Origin: Flavobacteriaceae bacterium
GTDB taxonomy: Bacteria > Bacteroidota > Bacteroidia > Flavobacteriales > Flavobacteriaceae
Direction: 5' to 3'
NCBI GenBank assembly: GCA_947453195.1
Contig: CANGFO010000001.1
Span: 248,001-312,000, forward strand
DNA: 64,000 bases
Under the pieces are notes generated by a model. It did not search any database, was not told where the DNA came from, and saw nothing but the letters and a program-made list of their open reading frames with translations. The position numbers and the translations under genes were made by a program. Shown here piece after piece: positions 8,756-16,004 of the stretch (position 1 is the first letter of the stretch; every line of letters starts with the position of its first letter).

Positions 8756-9337
8756 ATGAAAATCGGACTCTATTTCGGAACCTTTAACCCAATTCATGTT
8801 GGCCACTTGATTATTGCCAATCACATGGCTGAGCATTCCGATTTAGATCAAATATGGTTGGTGGTAACGCCTCACAATCCGCACAAACAAAAAAGTACCT
8901 TACTTGATGATTACCAGCGCTTGAATTTAGTGCATTTGGCTACAGAGGATTATCCAAAAATAAAAGCTTCTGACATCGAGTTCAAATTGTCGCAGCCCAA
9001 TTATACCGTAAATACATTAGCGCATTTAAAAGATCATTTTCCGCAGCATGAGTATTCTTTAATTATGGGAGAGGACAATTTAAACTCGTTGCATAAATGG
9101 AAAAACTACGAGTATATTTTAGAAAATCATGCTATTTATGTTTACCCAAGAGTTTCGAGCGAAGTAGAAAATAGCGAATTACTAAATCATACGAGAATTC
9201 ACAAAGTAGCGGCTCCAATTGTAGAAATCTCCTCTACATTTATTCGAGAAAACATCAAAAACAAAAAGAATGTCCGCCCATTATTACCCGAAAAAGTTTG
9301 GGAATATATAGATCACAATAATTTATATAAAAAGTAA
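8756..9337 (+). CDS. nadD: Nicotinate-nucleotide adenylyltransferase
   Basis: A 193-aa enzyme of NAD biosynthesis that adenylates nicotinate mononucleotide. GTFNPIHVGHLIIAN (8-22) holds the nucleotidyltransferase HxGH motif and EISSTFIRENI the ISSTxIR signature. Third gene after yicC and gmk. Confidence 0.96.
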   Translation: MKIGLYFGTFNPIHVGHLIIANHMAEHSDLDQIWLVVTPHNPHKQKSTLLDDYQRLNLVHLATEDYPKIKASDIEFKLSQPNYTVNTLAHLKDHFPQHEYSLIMGEDNLNSLHKWKNYEYILENHAIYVYPRVSSEVENSELLNHTRIHKVAAPIVEISSTFIRENIKNKKNVRPLLPEKVWEYIDHNNLYKK

Positions 9338-9403
9338 ACTTAACATTACTTTATAACATGTTCCTGCAAACCTTTTGTAATTTAGCATTCTAAATAAATT
9401 ACA

Positions 9404-10570
9404 ATGAACAACTTCGAATTATACAATCCAGTAAATTATGTTTTTGGCAAAGGCCAAACAGAAAAATTAGCCACTTTAGTTCCTAAAAATGCTAAAGTAT
9501 TGCTTGCATACGGCGGCGGAAGTATTTTTAAAAATGGTGTTTACGATCAAGTGAAAGCCGCATTACAAGGATTTGAAATTGTGGAGTTTGGAGGAATTGA
9601 GCCCAACCCAAGATTTGAAACTTTAATGAAAGCAGTTCAAATTATTCGCGAACAAAAAATTACTTTTATTTTAGCAGTAGGTGGAGGAAGTGTAATTGAT
9701 GGCGTAAAATTTATTTCGGGGGCTGTGAATTTTGAAGGGGATGAAATAGAAATTCTTAAAAAACGAATTCTATTTACCGACATTACAAAGGTTATTCCTT
9801 TTGGAACGGTTTTAACTTTGCCTGCAACAGGTTCTGAAATGAACTCGGGGGCTGTGGTAACTGTTGAAGCTACTCAAGAAAAACTAACCCTTGGCGGAAG
9901 TGCCTTGTTTCCTAAATTTTCTATTGTAGATCCAACTGTAATTGTTTCTTTGCCCAAAAGACAATTGCAAAATGGTGTGGTTGATGCCTTTACACATGTT
10001 CTAGAACAATACCTAACCTACAAGCACGATGCGATGCTTCAAGATCGTTTGGCAGAAAGTATTTTGCAAACTTTAATTGAAGTTGGACCAAGTGTAGTAG
10101 AAAATCCAAATGATTATAAATTGGCTTCCAATTTTGTTTGGAGTGCTACGATGGCCTTAAACGGCTTGATTCAAAAAGGAGTTCCAAGCGATTGGGCAAC
10201 CCACATGATTGGTCACGAATTGACTGCTTTGTATGAAATAGACCATGCGAGAACTTTAGCCATAATTGGCCCAAATTTATACCGAGTATTGTTTGAAACC
10301 AAGAAAGAAAAACTGGCACAATATGGGCAACGGGTATGGAATATCAGCGGGAATTCAATTGATGAAATTGCTCACCAAGCCATAGATAAAACGGTTGAAT
10401 TTTTCCATACTATGGGAATGAAAACCAAGCTTTCTGAAAATACCGAAAACTACAAAGAAACGGCCGATTTTATTGTAAATCGTTTTCAAGAAAGAGGTTG
10501 GCTGGCATTGGGAGAAAAACAAAATGTTACTTTAGAAAAAGTAAGAGAAATTGTAGAAATGAGCTATTAG
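9404..10570 (+). CDS. Iron-containing alcohol dehydrogenase (YqhD/butanol dehydrogenase type)
   Basis: A 388-aa group III alcohol dehydrogenase. GGGSVIDGVKFIS is the NAD(P)-binding GGGS motif, GVVDAFTHVLEQYLT provides Asp and His metal ligands, and IGHELTALYEIDHARTLAI the remaining His ligands. Its opening, MNNFELYNPVNYVFGKGQTEKL, is close to YqhD-type NADPH-dependent aldehyde reductases (quoted here as the sub-motifs FELYNPV and YVFGKGQ). Likely role is reduction of short or reactive aldehydes. Monocistronic. Confidence 0.9.
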   Translation: MNNFELYNPVNYVFGKGQTEKLATLVPKNAKVLLAYGGGSIFKNGVYDQVKAALQGFEIVEFGGIEPNPRFETLMKAVQIIREQKITFILAVGGGSVIDGVKFISGAVNFEGDEIEILKKRILFTDITKVIPFGTVLTLPATGSEMNSGAVVTVEATQEKLTLGGSALFPKFSIVDPTVIVSLPKRQLQNGVVDAFTHVLEQYLTYKHDAMLQDRLAESILQTLIEVGPSVVENPNDYKLASNFVWSATMALNGLIQKGVPSDWATHMIGHELTALYEIDHARTLAIIGPNLYRVLFETKKEKLAQYGQRVWNISGNSIDEIAHQAIDKTVEFFHTMGMKTKLSENTENYKETADFIVNRFQERGWLALGEKQNVTLEKVREIVEMSY

Positions 10571-10670
10571 CAGTGAATAATTAGTATTAATTCTAATTTA
10601 CAACTATGATAATTCTAAATTGTCGTAAAAAAGTCGCTTATTTGACGCAATAAAAAAATTCCTTTTTAAT

Positions 10671-10678
10671 TAGTTTTG
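10671..10678 (+). promoter_or_regulatory. -7 element of the XRE gene
   Basis: TAGTTTTG, 19 bp before the ATG. A TTTG lies 26 bp upstream (10641-10644), somewhat farther than usual. Confidence 0.45.
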
Positions 10679-10697
10679 ATAAAAAATTAAATAAACT

Positions 10698-11261
10698 ATG
10701 AGTGAAATAGCAAAAAAAATTGTTGAGTCAAGAAAATCAAAAGGATTATCCCAAGAAGAGTTAGCAGAATTATCTAAAGTAAATCTACGTACAATTCAAA
10801 GGATTGAAAACAACGAAAACGAACCAAGAGGCAAAACATTAATTTTAGTGTGTGATGCTCTTGATCTAAACGTTGAAGAACTTCAGTCGTTACAAATTAA
10901 CTCCAAGTTAGAATTTAAAGATTTATTAATAAATGGATTATTTCTAATTATACTTAACATTATTTTAAATAGTATTATTGGCTTATTAATGTTAGACTCA
11001 GAATCGAATACTAATAGTAAAATGGGAGGTTTTTTATTAAGTTTTTTCATTCCTTTTTATATTTGTTATAATACACAAAAATTATCTGGAATGAATAGAA
11101 TGTTGAAGTACGGTAGTGGTTATTTTATTTACTTGATAATGAGTTTCATTATTATTGGATTACCAAAATCAATATGTACAGGCCTTGCGCCTTGTTTATT
11201 ACTATCGCCAGCAACTTTATATTATGGTAATTTTTTTCTTAATACTAAACTAAATCAATAA
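10698..11261 (+). CDS. Membrane-anchored XRE-family regulator
   Basis: A 187-aa protein. Residues 4-63 form an XRE/Cro helix-turn-helix (KGLSQEELAELSKVNLRTIQ). After a short linker, four hydrophobic segments follow, from about residue 78 to 180. The design, a DNA-binding domain fused to a small integral membrane domain, is common in Bacteroidota and Firmicutes but its ligand is unknown. The protein has no partner gene; it lies between the alcohol dehydrogenase gene and gpsA. Low GC in the membrane part is typical of such segments. Confidence 0.82.
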   Translation: MSEIAKKIVESRKSKGLSQEELAELSKVNLRTIQRIENNENEPRGKTLILVCDALDLNVEELQSLQINSKLEFKDLLINGLFLIILNIILNSIIGLLMLDSESNTNSKMGGFLLSFFIPFYICYNTQKLSGMNRMLKYGSGYFIYLIMSFIIIGLPKSICTGLAPCLLLSPATLYYGNFFLNTKLNQ

Positions 11262-11267
11262 AATAAA

Positions 11268-11300
11268 AAGGCGTTCTAGAAATAAGTTCTAAAACGCCTT
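11268..11300 (-). terminator. Strong hairpin, terminator-like on the minus strand
   Basis: AAGGCGTT and AACGCCTT (8 bp), one mismatch, then TAGAA and TTCTA (5 bp), with a 5-nt loop. A T-rich tail (TTTTTATTTTATT) follows only in the minus direction, although the adjacent gene (XRE) ends on the plus strand. It may serve XRE weakly, or end a minus-strand transcript. Confidence 0.65.
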
Positions 11301-11313
11301 AATAAAACAAACT

Positions 11314-11382
11314 TCAACCCAAAAATAAGATGATTCTATAGTAATAACGACAAATGGTAAAAGTTATTGTATTGATTATCAT
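11314..11382 (-). CDS. Possible 22-aa leader peptide
   Basis: ATG 11382 to TGA 11314 encodes 22 residues, MIINTITFTICRYYYRIILF then LG. Three consecutive Tyr codons and clustered Ile/Thr codons lie 13 nt before a terminator hairpin, the architecture of an amino-acid attenuator. There is no structural gene downstream on this strand, since the XRE gene runs the other way. It could be chance. Confidence 0.3.
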   Translation of the reverse strand: MIINTITFTICRYYYRIILFLG

Positions 11383-11411
11383 AAATTTAAGTTTTTAATG
11401 ATTTTGCTGCT

Positions 11412-11443
11412 TTTGGGAATCTAATAATAAAAGAGTATTTTTG
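11412..11443 (+). promoter_or_regulatory. gpsA promoter
   Basis: TTTG (11412-11415), a 20-bp spacer and TATTTTTG (11436-11443) match the Bacteroidota consensus; the ATG follows 20 bp later. Confidence 0.75.
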
Positions 11444-11449
11444 ATTTTT

Positions 11450-11480
11450 CAAAAGATAAATAAATGAATGCAAATCCAAA
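11450..11480 (-). promoter_or_regulatory. Possible minus-strand promoter for the leader-like transcript
   Basis: On the minus strand TTTG (11480-11477), an 18-bp spacer and TATCTTTTG (11458-11450), which has one extra T relative to TAnnTTTG. It faces away from gpsA and would give an RNA of roughly 175 nt ending at the 11268 hairpin. Confidence 0.35.
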
Positions 11481-12459
11481 GTTTGCCGTTATTGGTGGAG
11501 GAAGTTGGGCTACTGCAATTGCTAAAATGTTGTGTGTAAACCTAGATGAAATTTCTTGGTACATGCGAAATGAATCGGCAATTGATCATATAAAAACACA
11601 AAAACACAATCCAAATTATTTAAGTTCTGTAGAATTTGACACGAACAAACTAAGGCTTACTGCAGATATTAATGAAGCAGTTGCTTATGCGGATTACATA
11701 ATTTTTGCTATACCATCCGCTTTCTTAAGTACCGAATTAGAAAAATTAACCGTTAGCTTAGAAAACAAAGTTATTTTTTCGGCCATTAAAGGGATTGTTC
11801 CAGAAACCTTCTTGATTGTTGGGGAGCATTTTCATCAAAAATTTGATATTCCTTATGAAAATATAGGGGTTATTACAGGGCCATGCCATGCAGAAGAAGT
11901 AGCTTTAGAGCGCCTTTCGTATTTAACTATTGCTTGTGGAGATCGAATAAAAGCAAAAGTTGTTGCTAAAGTACTTGCAGGAAATTATATTAAAACTAAA
12001 ATATCTGATGATATTATTGGCACTGAATATGCTGCCATGCTTAAAAATATTTATGCTATTGCTGCCGGAATTGCTCATGGATTAGGTTATGGAGATAACT
12101 TTCAATCGGTGATTATGAGTAATGCCATTCGTGAGATGAAAAAGTTCATTCGAAAAGTGCATAAAATGAAACGAAATATTAATAATTCGGCCTATTTAGG
12201 AGATTTATTAGTTACTGGGTATTCGGTTTTTTCGAGAAACAGAATGTTTGGGAACATGATAGGAAAAGGCTATACTGTAAAATCGGCAATGATGGAAATG
12301 AGTATGGTTGCCGAAGGGTATTATGCCGTTAAGAGTGCTTATAAATTAAACCAAGAATACAAAGCCAATACTCCAATTATTGATGCGGTTTACGAGATTT
12401 TATATGAAGGTAAAAATGCAAAATCAGTATTTAAAAAACTAACCGATAAATTAGATTAA
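11464..12459 (+). CDS. gpsA: Glycerol-3-phosphate dehydrogenase [NAD(P)+]
   Basis: A 331-aa cytosolic enzyme making sn-glycerol 3-phosphate from dihydroxyacetone phosphate for phospholipid synthesis. AVIGGGSWATAIAKML is the N-terminal Rossmann motif, SAIKGIVPE and VITGPCHAEEVA are family blocks, and EYAAMLKNIYAIAAGIAHG contains the catalytic Lys. Length and motifs are normal. It has its own promoter and continues into a 71-aa membrane protein gene. Confidence 0.95.
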   Translation: MNANPKFAVIGGGSWATAIAKMLCVNLDEISWYMRNESAIDHIKTQKHNPNYLSSVEFDTNKLRLTADINEAVAYADYIIFAIPSAFLSTELEKLTVSLENKVIFSAIKGIVPETFLIVGEHFHQKFDIPYENIGVITGPCHAEEVALERLSYLTIACGDRIKAKVVAKVLAGNYIKTKISDDIIGTEYAAMLKNIYAIAAGIAHGLGYGDNFQSVIMSNAIREMKKFIRKVHKMKRNINNSAYLGDLLVTGYSVFSRNRMFGNMIGKGYTVKSAMMEMSMVAEGYYAVKSAYKLNQEYKANTPIIDAVYEILYEGKNAKSVFKKLTDKLD

Positions 12460-12460
12460 G

Positions 12461-12676
12461 ATGAGTGAAAGATGGAAATACCAGATAAAATCGGGTGGCA
12501 TTTGGGGCTTATTTATGTCGGGTTTCATCTTACTTTTTAATATGAAAGAGCAACCCATAGCAAAGCAATTGCAGCACCCAGAATTTTGGGGACGTACCCT
12601 TGTTTATTTAATTGTTGGGATTTTTGGATTGGGCTATTACAATTGGAAACAGAAACAAAAGCAGCAATCAAAGTAA
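12461..12676 (+). CDS. Small two-helix membrane protein
   Basis: A 71-aa protein beginning 1 nt after the gpsA stop, so probably translated from the same mRNA. Two hydrophobic segments (about residues 13-27 and 47-62) with a Lys/Gln-rich tail (KQKQKQQSK). No family recognised. Its TAA directly abuts the stop of the convergent gene at 12677. Confidence 0.65.
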   Translation: MSERWKYQIKSGGIWGLFMSGFILLFNMKEQPIAKQLQHPEFWGRTLVYLIVGIFGLGYYNWKQKQKQQSK

Positions 12677-13084
12677 TTATCTAACGATAACGCCTTCTAC
12701 AAATAAAATCGGCACTTCTTCAGTAGCTTCGTCGCTAATGCTATTTTTCCTAAAAATAAATTTCTTATCGTATAAGGTAGATCCTATGAAGTAGGTCACC
12801 ATGAATTCGTTATTCAATTCCAATACACTCTTTTCAATCATTTCAACTTTTACCACGGAAACCGAAGGTACATGTTGAAATGCATGACGTAAAAGCGAGG
12901 TTTTTTTCATTTCTCCATCAACAGTTCCAGCTGCTTTAGAAACTATCATTACTCCGTCTAAATCAAAGTCGGAGTCATTTACTAAATACACATTCCACAC
13001 CCTTTCCATGAAGTCATCACTCCATTCGGAAACGGCAGCAAGAAATACATTTTCAACTTCTGGGATGGTAATGTCTGCTTTCAT
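12677..13084 (-). CDS. Conserved hypothetical protein downstream of pheS
   Basis: A 135-aa soluble acidic protein without signal peptide or recognised catalytic motif. Similar short proteins occur beside pheS in Flavobacteria and are sometimes mislabelled as phenylalanyl-tRNA synthetase alpha because of this position; nothing in the sequence is synthetase-like. It probably shares the pheS transcript. Function unknown. Confidence 0.7.
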   Translation of the reverse strand: MKADITIPEVENVFLAAVSEWSDDFMERVWNVYLVNDSDFDLDGVMIVSKAAGTVDGEMKKTSLLRHAFQHVPSVSVVKVEMIEKSVLELNNEFMVTYFIGSTLYDKKFIFRKNSISDEATEEVPILFVEGVIVR

Positions 13085-13100
13085 TATTTGATACTAGATT

Positions 13101-13130
13101 ATAGACTAAAAGATAATAGACCAAAAGATA
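13101..13130. repeat. Tandem 15-bp duplication
   Basis: ATAGACTAAAAGATA and ATAGACCAAAAGATA stand in tandem with one mismatch, in the gap between pheS and the 135-aa gene. Simple slippage-type repeat. Confidence 0.7.
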
Positions 13131-13167
13131 GCATCTCTCATCTATCCATCTATTATCTATTTTCTTT

Positions 13168-14187
13168 TTAGATGCTGGCTTTAAATTGCTCTAAGAAACG
13201 CACATCGTTTTCATAAAACATTCTAATATCTCCAATTTGGTATAATAACATGGCAATACGCTCAATTCCCATTCCGAAGGCAAAACCATTATATTCATCT
13301 GGGTTGATGCCACAGTTTTTCAATACATTTGGATCTACCATTCCGCATCCACCAATTTCTAACCAACCTGTTCCTTTAGTGATACGGTAATCGGTTTCGG
13401 TTTTTAGTCCCCAATAAATATCAATTTCGGCACTTGGCTCTGTAAACGGGAAATAACTTGGGCGCAAACGAATTTTAGATTTGCCAAACATTTCTTTCGT
13501 GAAATATAAAAGCGTTTGTTTTAAATCGGCAAACGAAACCTCTTTATCAATATACAAACCTTCTACTTGATGAAAAATACAATGTGAACGCGATGAAACG
13601 GCCTCATTACGAAAAACCCTTCCTGGAGAAATGGTACGAATAGGCGGTTTGTTATTTTCCATATAACGCACTTGTACCGATGAGGTATGAGTACGTAGTA
13701 AAACATCGGGATTGGTTTGGATGAAAAAAGTATCCTGCATATCTCTTGCCGGATGGTATTCTGGCAGGTTTAATGCTGTAAAATTATGCCAATCGTCTTC
13801 AATTTCTGGACCTTCAGACACATTAAATCCGATGGTTGAAAAGATATCGATAATTTGATTTTTAACAATAGAAATAGGGTGGCGAGAGCCAATAGTAACC
13901 GGTTCGCTAGGACGGGTTAAATCGCCATAGAATCCTTTAATTTCTTCTTTGCTTTCTAACTCCTCTTGAATCGATTTTACTTTTTCTTCAGCAACATTTC
14001 GAAGTTCGTTTAATACCAAACCAAAATCTTTTTTTTGCTCGTTTGGCACATTTTTAAACGCTGCAAAAAGCTCTTTTAGCAAGCCTTTACTTCCTAAATA
14101 TTTAATACGAAATTGCTCTAAAGCTTCTTTGTTTTTCTCGTTGAATGCTTTAGCTTCTTCAATATGCTGTTTTATCTTATCTATCAT
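13168..14187 (-). CDS. pheS: Phenylalanine-tRNA ligase alpha subunit
   Basis: A 339-aa catalytic subunit of the (alpha-beta)2 enzyme that charges tRNA-Phe. An N-terminal coiled coil (1-90) precedes the class II core with [11 protein letters not shown] (motif 2 region), [10 protein letters not shown] and the motif 3 [14 protein letters not shown]. pheT is not nearby, which is usual in Bacteroidota. A tandem heptamer occupies the region where the promoter's -33 element is expected. Confidence 0.96.
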   Translation of the reverse strand: MIDKIKQHIEEAKAFNEKNKEALEQFRIKYLGSKGLLKELFAAFKNVPNEQKKDFGLVLNELRNVAEEKVKSIQEELESKEEIKGFYGDLTRPSEPVTIGSRHPISIVKNQIIDIFSTIGFNVSEGPEIEDDWHNFTALNLPEYHPARDMQDTFFIQTNPDVLLRTHTSSVQVRYMENNKPPIRTISPGRVFRNEAVSSRSHCIFHQVEGLYIDKEVSFADLKQTLLYFTKEMFGKSKIRLRPSYFPFTEPSAEIDIYWGLKTETDYRITKGTGWLEIGGCGMVDPNVLKNCGINPDEYNGFAFGMGIERIAMLLYQIGDIRMFYENDVRFLEQFKASI

Positions 14188-14206
14188 CGAAATCTCTTTA
14201 ATGCTG

Positions 14207-14214
14207 CAAATTTA
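14207..14214 (-). promoter_or_regulatory. -7 element of pheS
   Basis: TAAATTTG on the minus strand, 19 bp before the start codon. The -33 position falls inside the heptamer repeat, and no TTTG is visible. Confidence 0.5.
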
Positions 14215-14220
14215 AGTAAA

Positions 14221-14252
14221 AGTTGGAAGTTGGAAGTTGGAAGTTGGAAGTT
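14221..14252. repeat. Tandem heptamer repeat at the pheS promoter
   Basis: Four copies of AGTTGGA followed by AGTT, a simple repeat prone to slippage. It spans the -33 region of the pheS promoter. Confidence 0.85.
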
Positions 14253-14280
14253 TTTTGAAGAAATATAAAATCAACAATCG

Positions 14281-14637
14281 TTAATCAATTAGTTCTTTTT
14301 CTATAAAATAATTTACAATTGCTTCTTTCATCAACACCGATTGTTCACCAGCTTTTAGCGGCGGTAGCTCTTCTTTTATTTTGTAATGAGGCCAACCTTC
14401 TTTATCTACATAATCAAATTCATAATAGCCGTAAGGTTCAAGCAAGCGACAAATGGCAATATGCATTAGGTTGACTTTTTCATCTTTCTTAAATAATTGC
14501 TGAAAACGGCCAAATTCTTGCACTCCAATTAAATAAATTATGGCATCCAAATCTAAATCTTCGCCCTGCGAAAATTGATTGGAAAGTATCGAAACAACAT
14601 TCTCCCAGCGCTCTTTTAATTGTATATCTCTTGACAT
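14281..14637 (-). CDS. Conserved hypothetical protein (118 aa)
   Basis: A short soluble protein without signal peptide; mainly helical with an aromatic central stretch (LEPYGYYEFDYVDKEGWPHY). It resembles Bacteroidota hypotheticals found between pheS and cvpA. Divergent from cvpA, with a TATATTTG at 14694-14687 on its strand. No function can be given. Confidence 0.7.
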   Translation of the reverse strand: MSRDIQLKERWENVVSILSNQFSQGEDLDLDAIIYLIGVQEFGRFQQLFKKDEKVNLMHIAICRLLEPYGYYEFDYVDKEGWPHYKIKEELPPLKAGEQSVLMKEAIVNYFIEKELID

Positions 14638-14686
14638 TTTTCTTTTTTGAATGTGGCGAGTAGATTTTTTATGTTCTATCCGAATG

Positions 14687-14694
14687 CAAATATA
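14687..14694 (-). promoter_or_regulatory. -7 element of the 118-aa gene
   Basis: TATATTTG on the minus strand, giving a leader of about 45 nt. It is back-to-back with the cvpA promoter. Confidence 0.45.
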
Positions 14695-14715
14695 TTACTT
14701 TTCGGGTCTTTAATC

Positions 14716-14745
14716 TTTGTTCTCGATTCGAATCTATTATATTTG
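14716..14745 (+). promoter_or_regulatory. cvpA-like promoter
   Basis: TTTG (14716-14719), an 18-bp spacer and TATATTTG (14738-14745), 17 bp before the ATG. Confidence 0.7.
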
Positions 14746-14762
14746 TACTTTATTTTTTACTT

Positions 14763-15236
14763 ATGATTTTTATTGATATTATTTTAGGTGCTTTACTTAT
14801 TTACGGATTAATTCGCGGTTTAAAAAACGGATTAATTATTGAATTTGCTTCCTTGGTTTCTTTGTTTCTTGGAATCTATTTAGCTGTAAAATTTTCCTCA
14901 ATTTTAGGGGATAGTAAAACGGCAAAAGTATTTGGTTTTATTATTGTTTTGGTATTGGCGCTTATCGGAATTCAATTGCTTGCAAAAGCACTTTCTAAAA
15001 TAGTAAACGCAATGTTATTGGGTGGATTTAATAAAATTGGAGGGGCCATTTTAGGTACCATAAGAATGGCTTTATTTCTTGGAGTATTGTTAAGCTTGTT
15101 TCAAAAAGTTAACGTAAATAACGTATTGGTATCTAAAGAAACCGAATCTAAATCTTGGTTTTTTAAACCAATTTATAAGACTTCAGAGTTCATGCTGCCT
15201 GTTTTATCAAGCTGGTTTTCTAATTTGAAGAAATAA
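14763..15236 (+). CDS. CvpA-family membrane protein
   Basis: A 157-aa inner-membrane protein with four hydrophobic segments. The opening FIDIILGALLIYGLIRGLKNG is the CvpA signature (helix followed by a RGLxNG loop), and the third segment carries NKIGGAILGTIR. CvpA proteins relate to colicin V production and envelope or biofilm phenotypes in other bacteria; their biochemical role is unclear. Convergent with batE, 7 bp apart. Confidence 0.9.
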   Translation: MIFIDIILGALLIYGLIRGLKNGLIIEFASLVSLFLGIYLAVKFSSILGDSKTAKVFGFIIVLVLALIGIQLLAKALSKIVNAMLLGGFNKIGGAILGTIRMALFLGVLLSLFQKVNVNNVLVSKETESKSWFFKPIYKTSEFMLPVLSSWFSNLKK

Positions 15237-15243
15237 TCCAATA

Positions 15244-15987
15244 TTAATTCAATTCTTTAACAGCATCCTCCGGAATCCATCCCATACTTTCATCAGATAA
15301 TTGTATTTTTTTCCAATTAGCGATGCTTTCTAAAATAGTTACTTTAGTTCCTTCGTGAAGCAAAATAGTTTCTGGGCTTGTTGCTTTCGGCTCTCCTTTT
15401 ACTGATACACTTTCGGCAAAAATAATTGCCGATTTTTCGGAAGCTATTCGGTTTTTTTCATAAATTCCAGAGGAAACACTGATTGCAATTCCTAGGAAAA
15501 TTAAAAACATACCCGAAAAGAAAACGCGTTTTCTAAAAGCAGTTCCCGAAAGGTAATATCCTGCAAAAAACAATAAGAACAAGAATGCGAGCACAACAGC
15601 AATCCAAGCCCAAGTATCGTAATAATAACTAGAAGTGAAATCCTGAATTAATTTACTAAAGCCAACTTTTGGTACGATTTTAATGTCATCAATAGTCATT
15701 TTTCGAGCAAAATCGAGGTTTGTTTTTATTTCCTCATCATTTGGATTTAATTGCAATGCTTTTTCGTAATTATAAACTGCCGGCGCTACTTTATGTAATT
15801 TATAATAGCAGTTTCCTAAATTAAAATACAATTCGGCCGAATGGTTCCCTGTTGCTAGTTCACTTTCATACTGATTAATAGCCTCGTTATAATTTTCTTT
15901 TTGATACAATAGATTCCCTTTTTCAAAAGCTTTTTGTGCTAATGAAAACTGAATTATAAAAAGGAATAGTAAAAGCTGTTTTTTCAT
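15244..15987 (-). CDS. batE: BatE: TPR and SH3-like membrane protein
   Basis: A 247-aa protein with a signal peptide (1-17), TPR repeats at about 18-95 (AELYFNLGNCYYKLHKVAPAV), two central transmembrane helices (about 125-175) and a C-terminal SH3-like domain (LLHEGTKVTILESIANWKKI). This layout is that of BatE, the last gene of Bacteroidota aerotolerance operons. The TPRs probably face the periplasm and hold partner Bat proteins. Confidence 0.88.
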   Translation of the reverse strand: MKKQLLLFLFIIQFSLAQKAFEKGNLLYQKENYNEAINQYESELATGNHSAELYFNLGNCYYKLHKVAPAVYNYEKALQLNPNDEEIKTNLDFARKMTIDDIKIVPKVGFSKLIQDFTSSYYYDTWAWIAVVLAFLFLLFFAGYYLSGTAFRKRVFFSGMFLIFLGIAISVSSGIYEKNRIASEKSAIIFAESVSVKGEPKATSPETILLHEGTKVTILESIANWKKIQLSDESMGWIPEDAVKELN

Positions 15988-16004
15988 ATTTTAATCCTTA
16001 ATAA

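Noticed and set aside
14221..14252. Possible CRISPR-like repeat array
   Set aside because: Units are 7 bp, directly tandem and without spacers; no cas genes are present.
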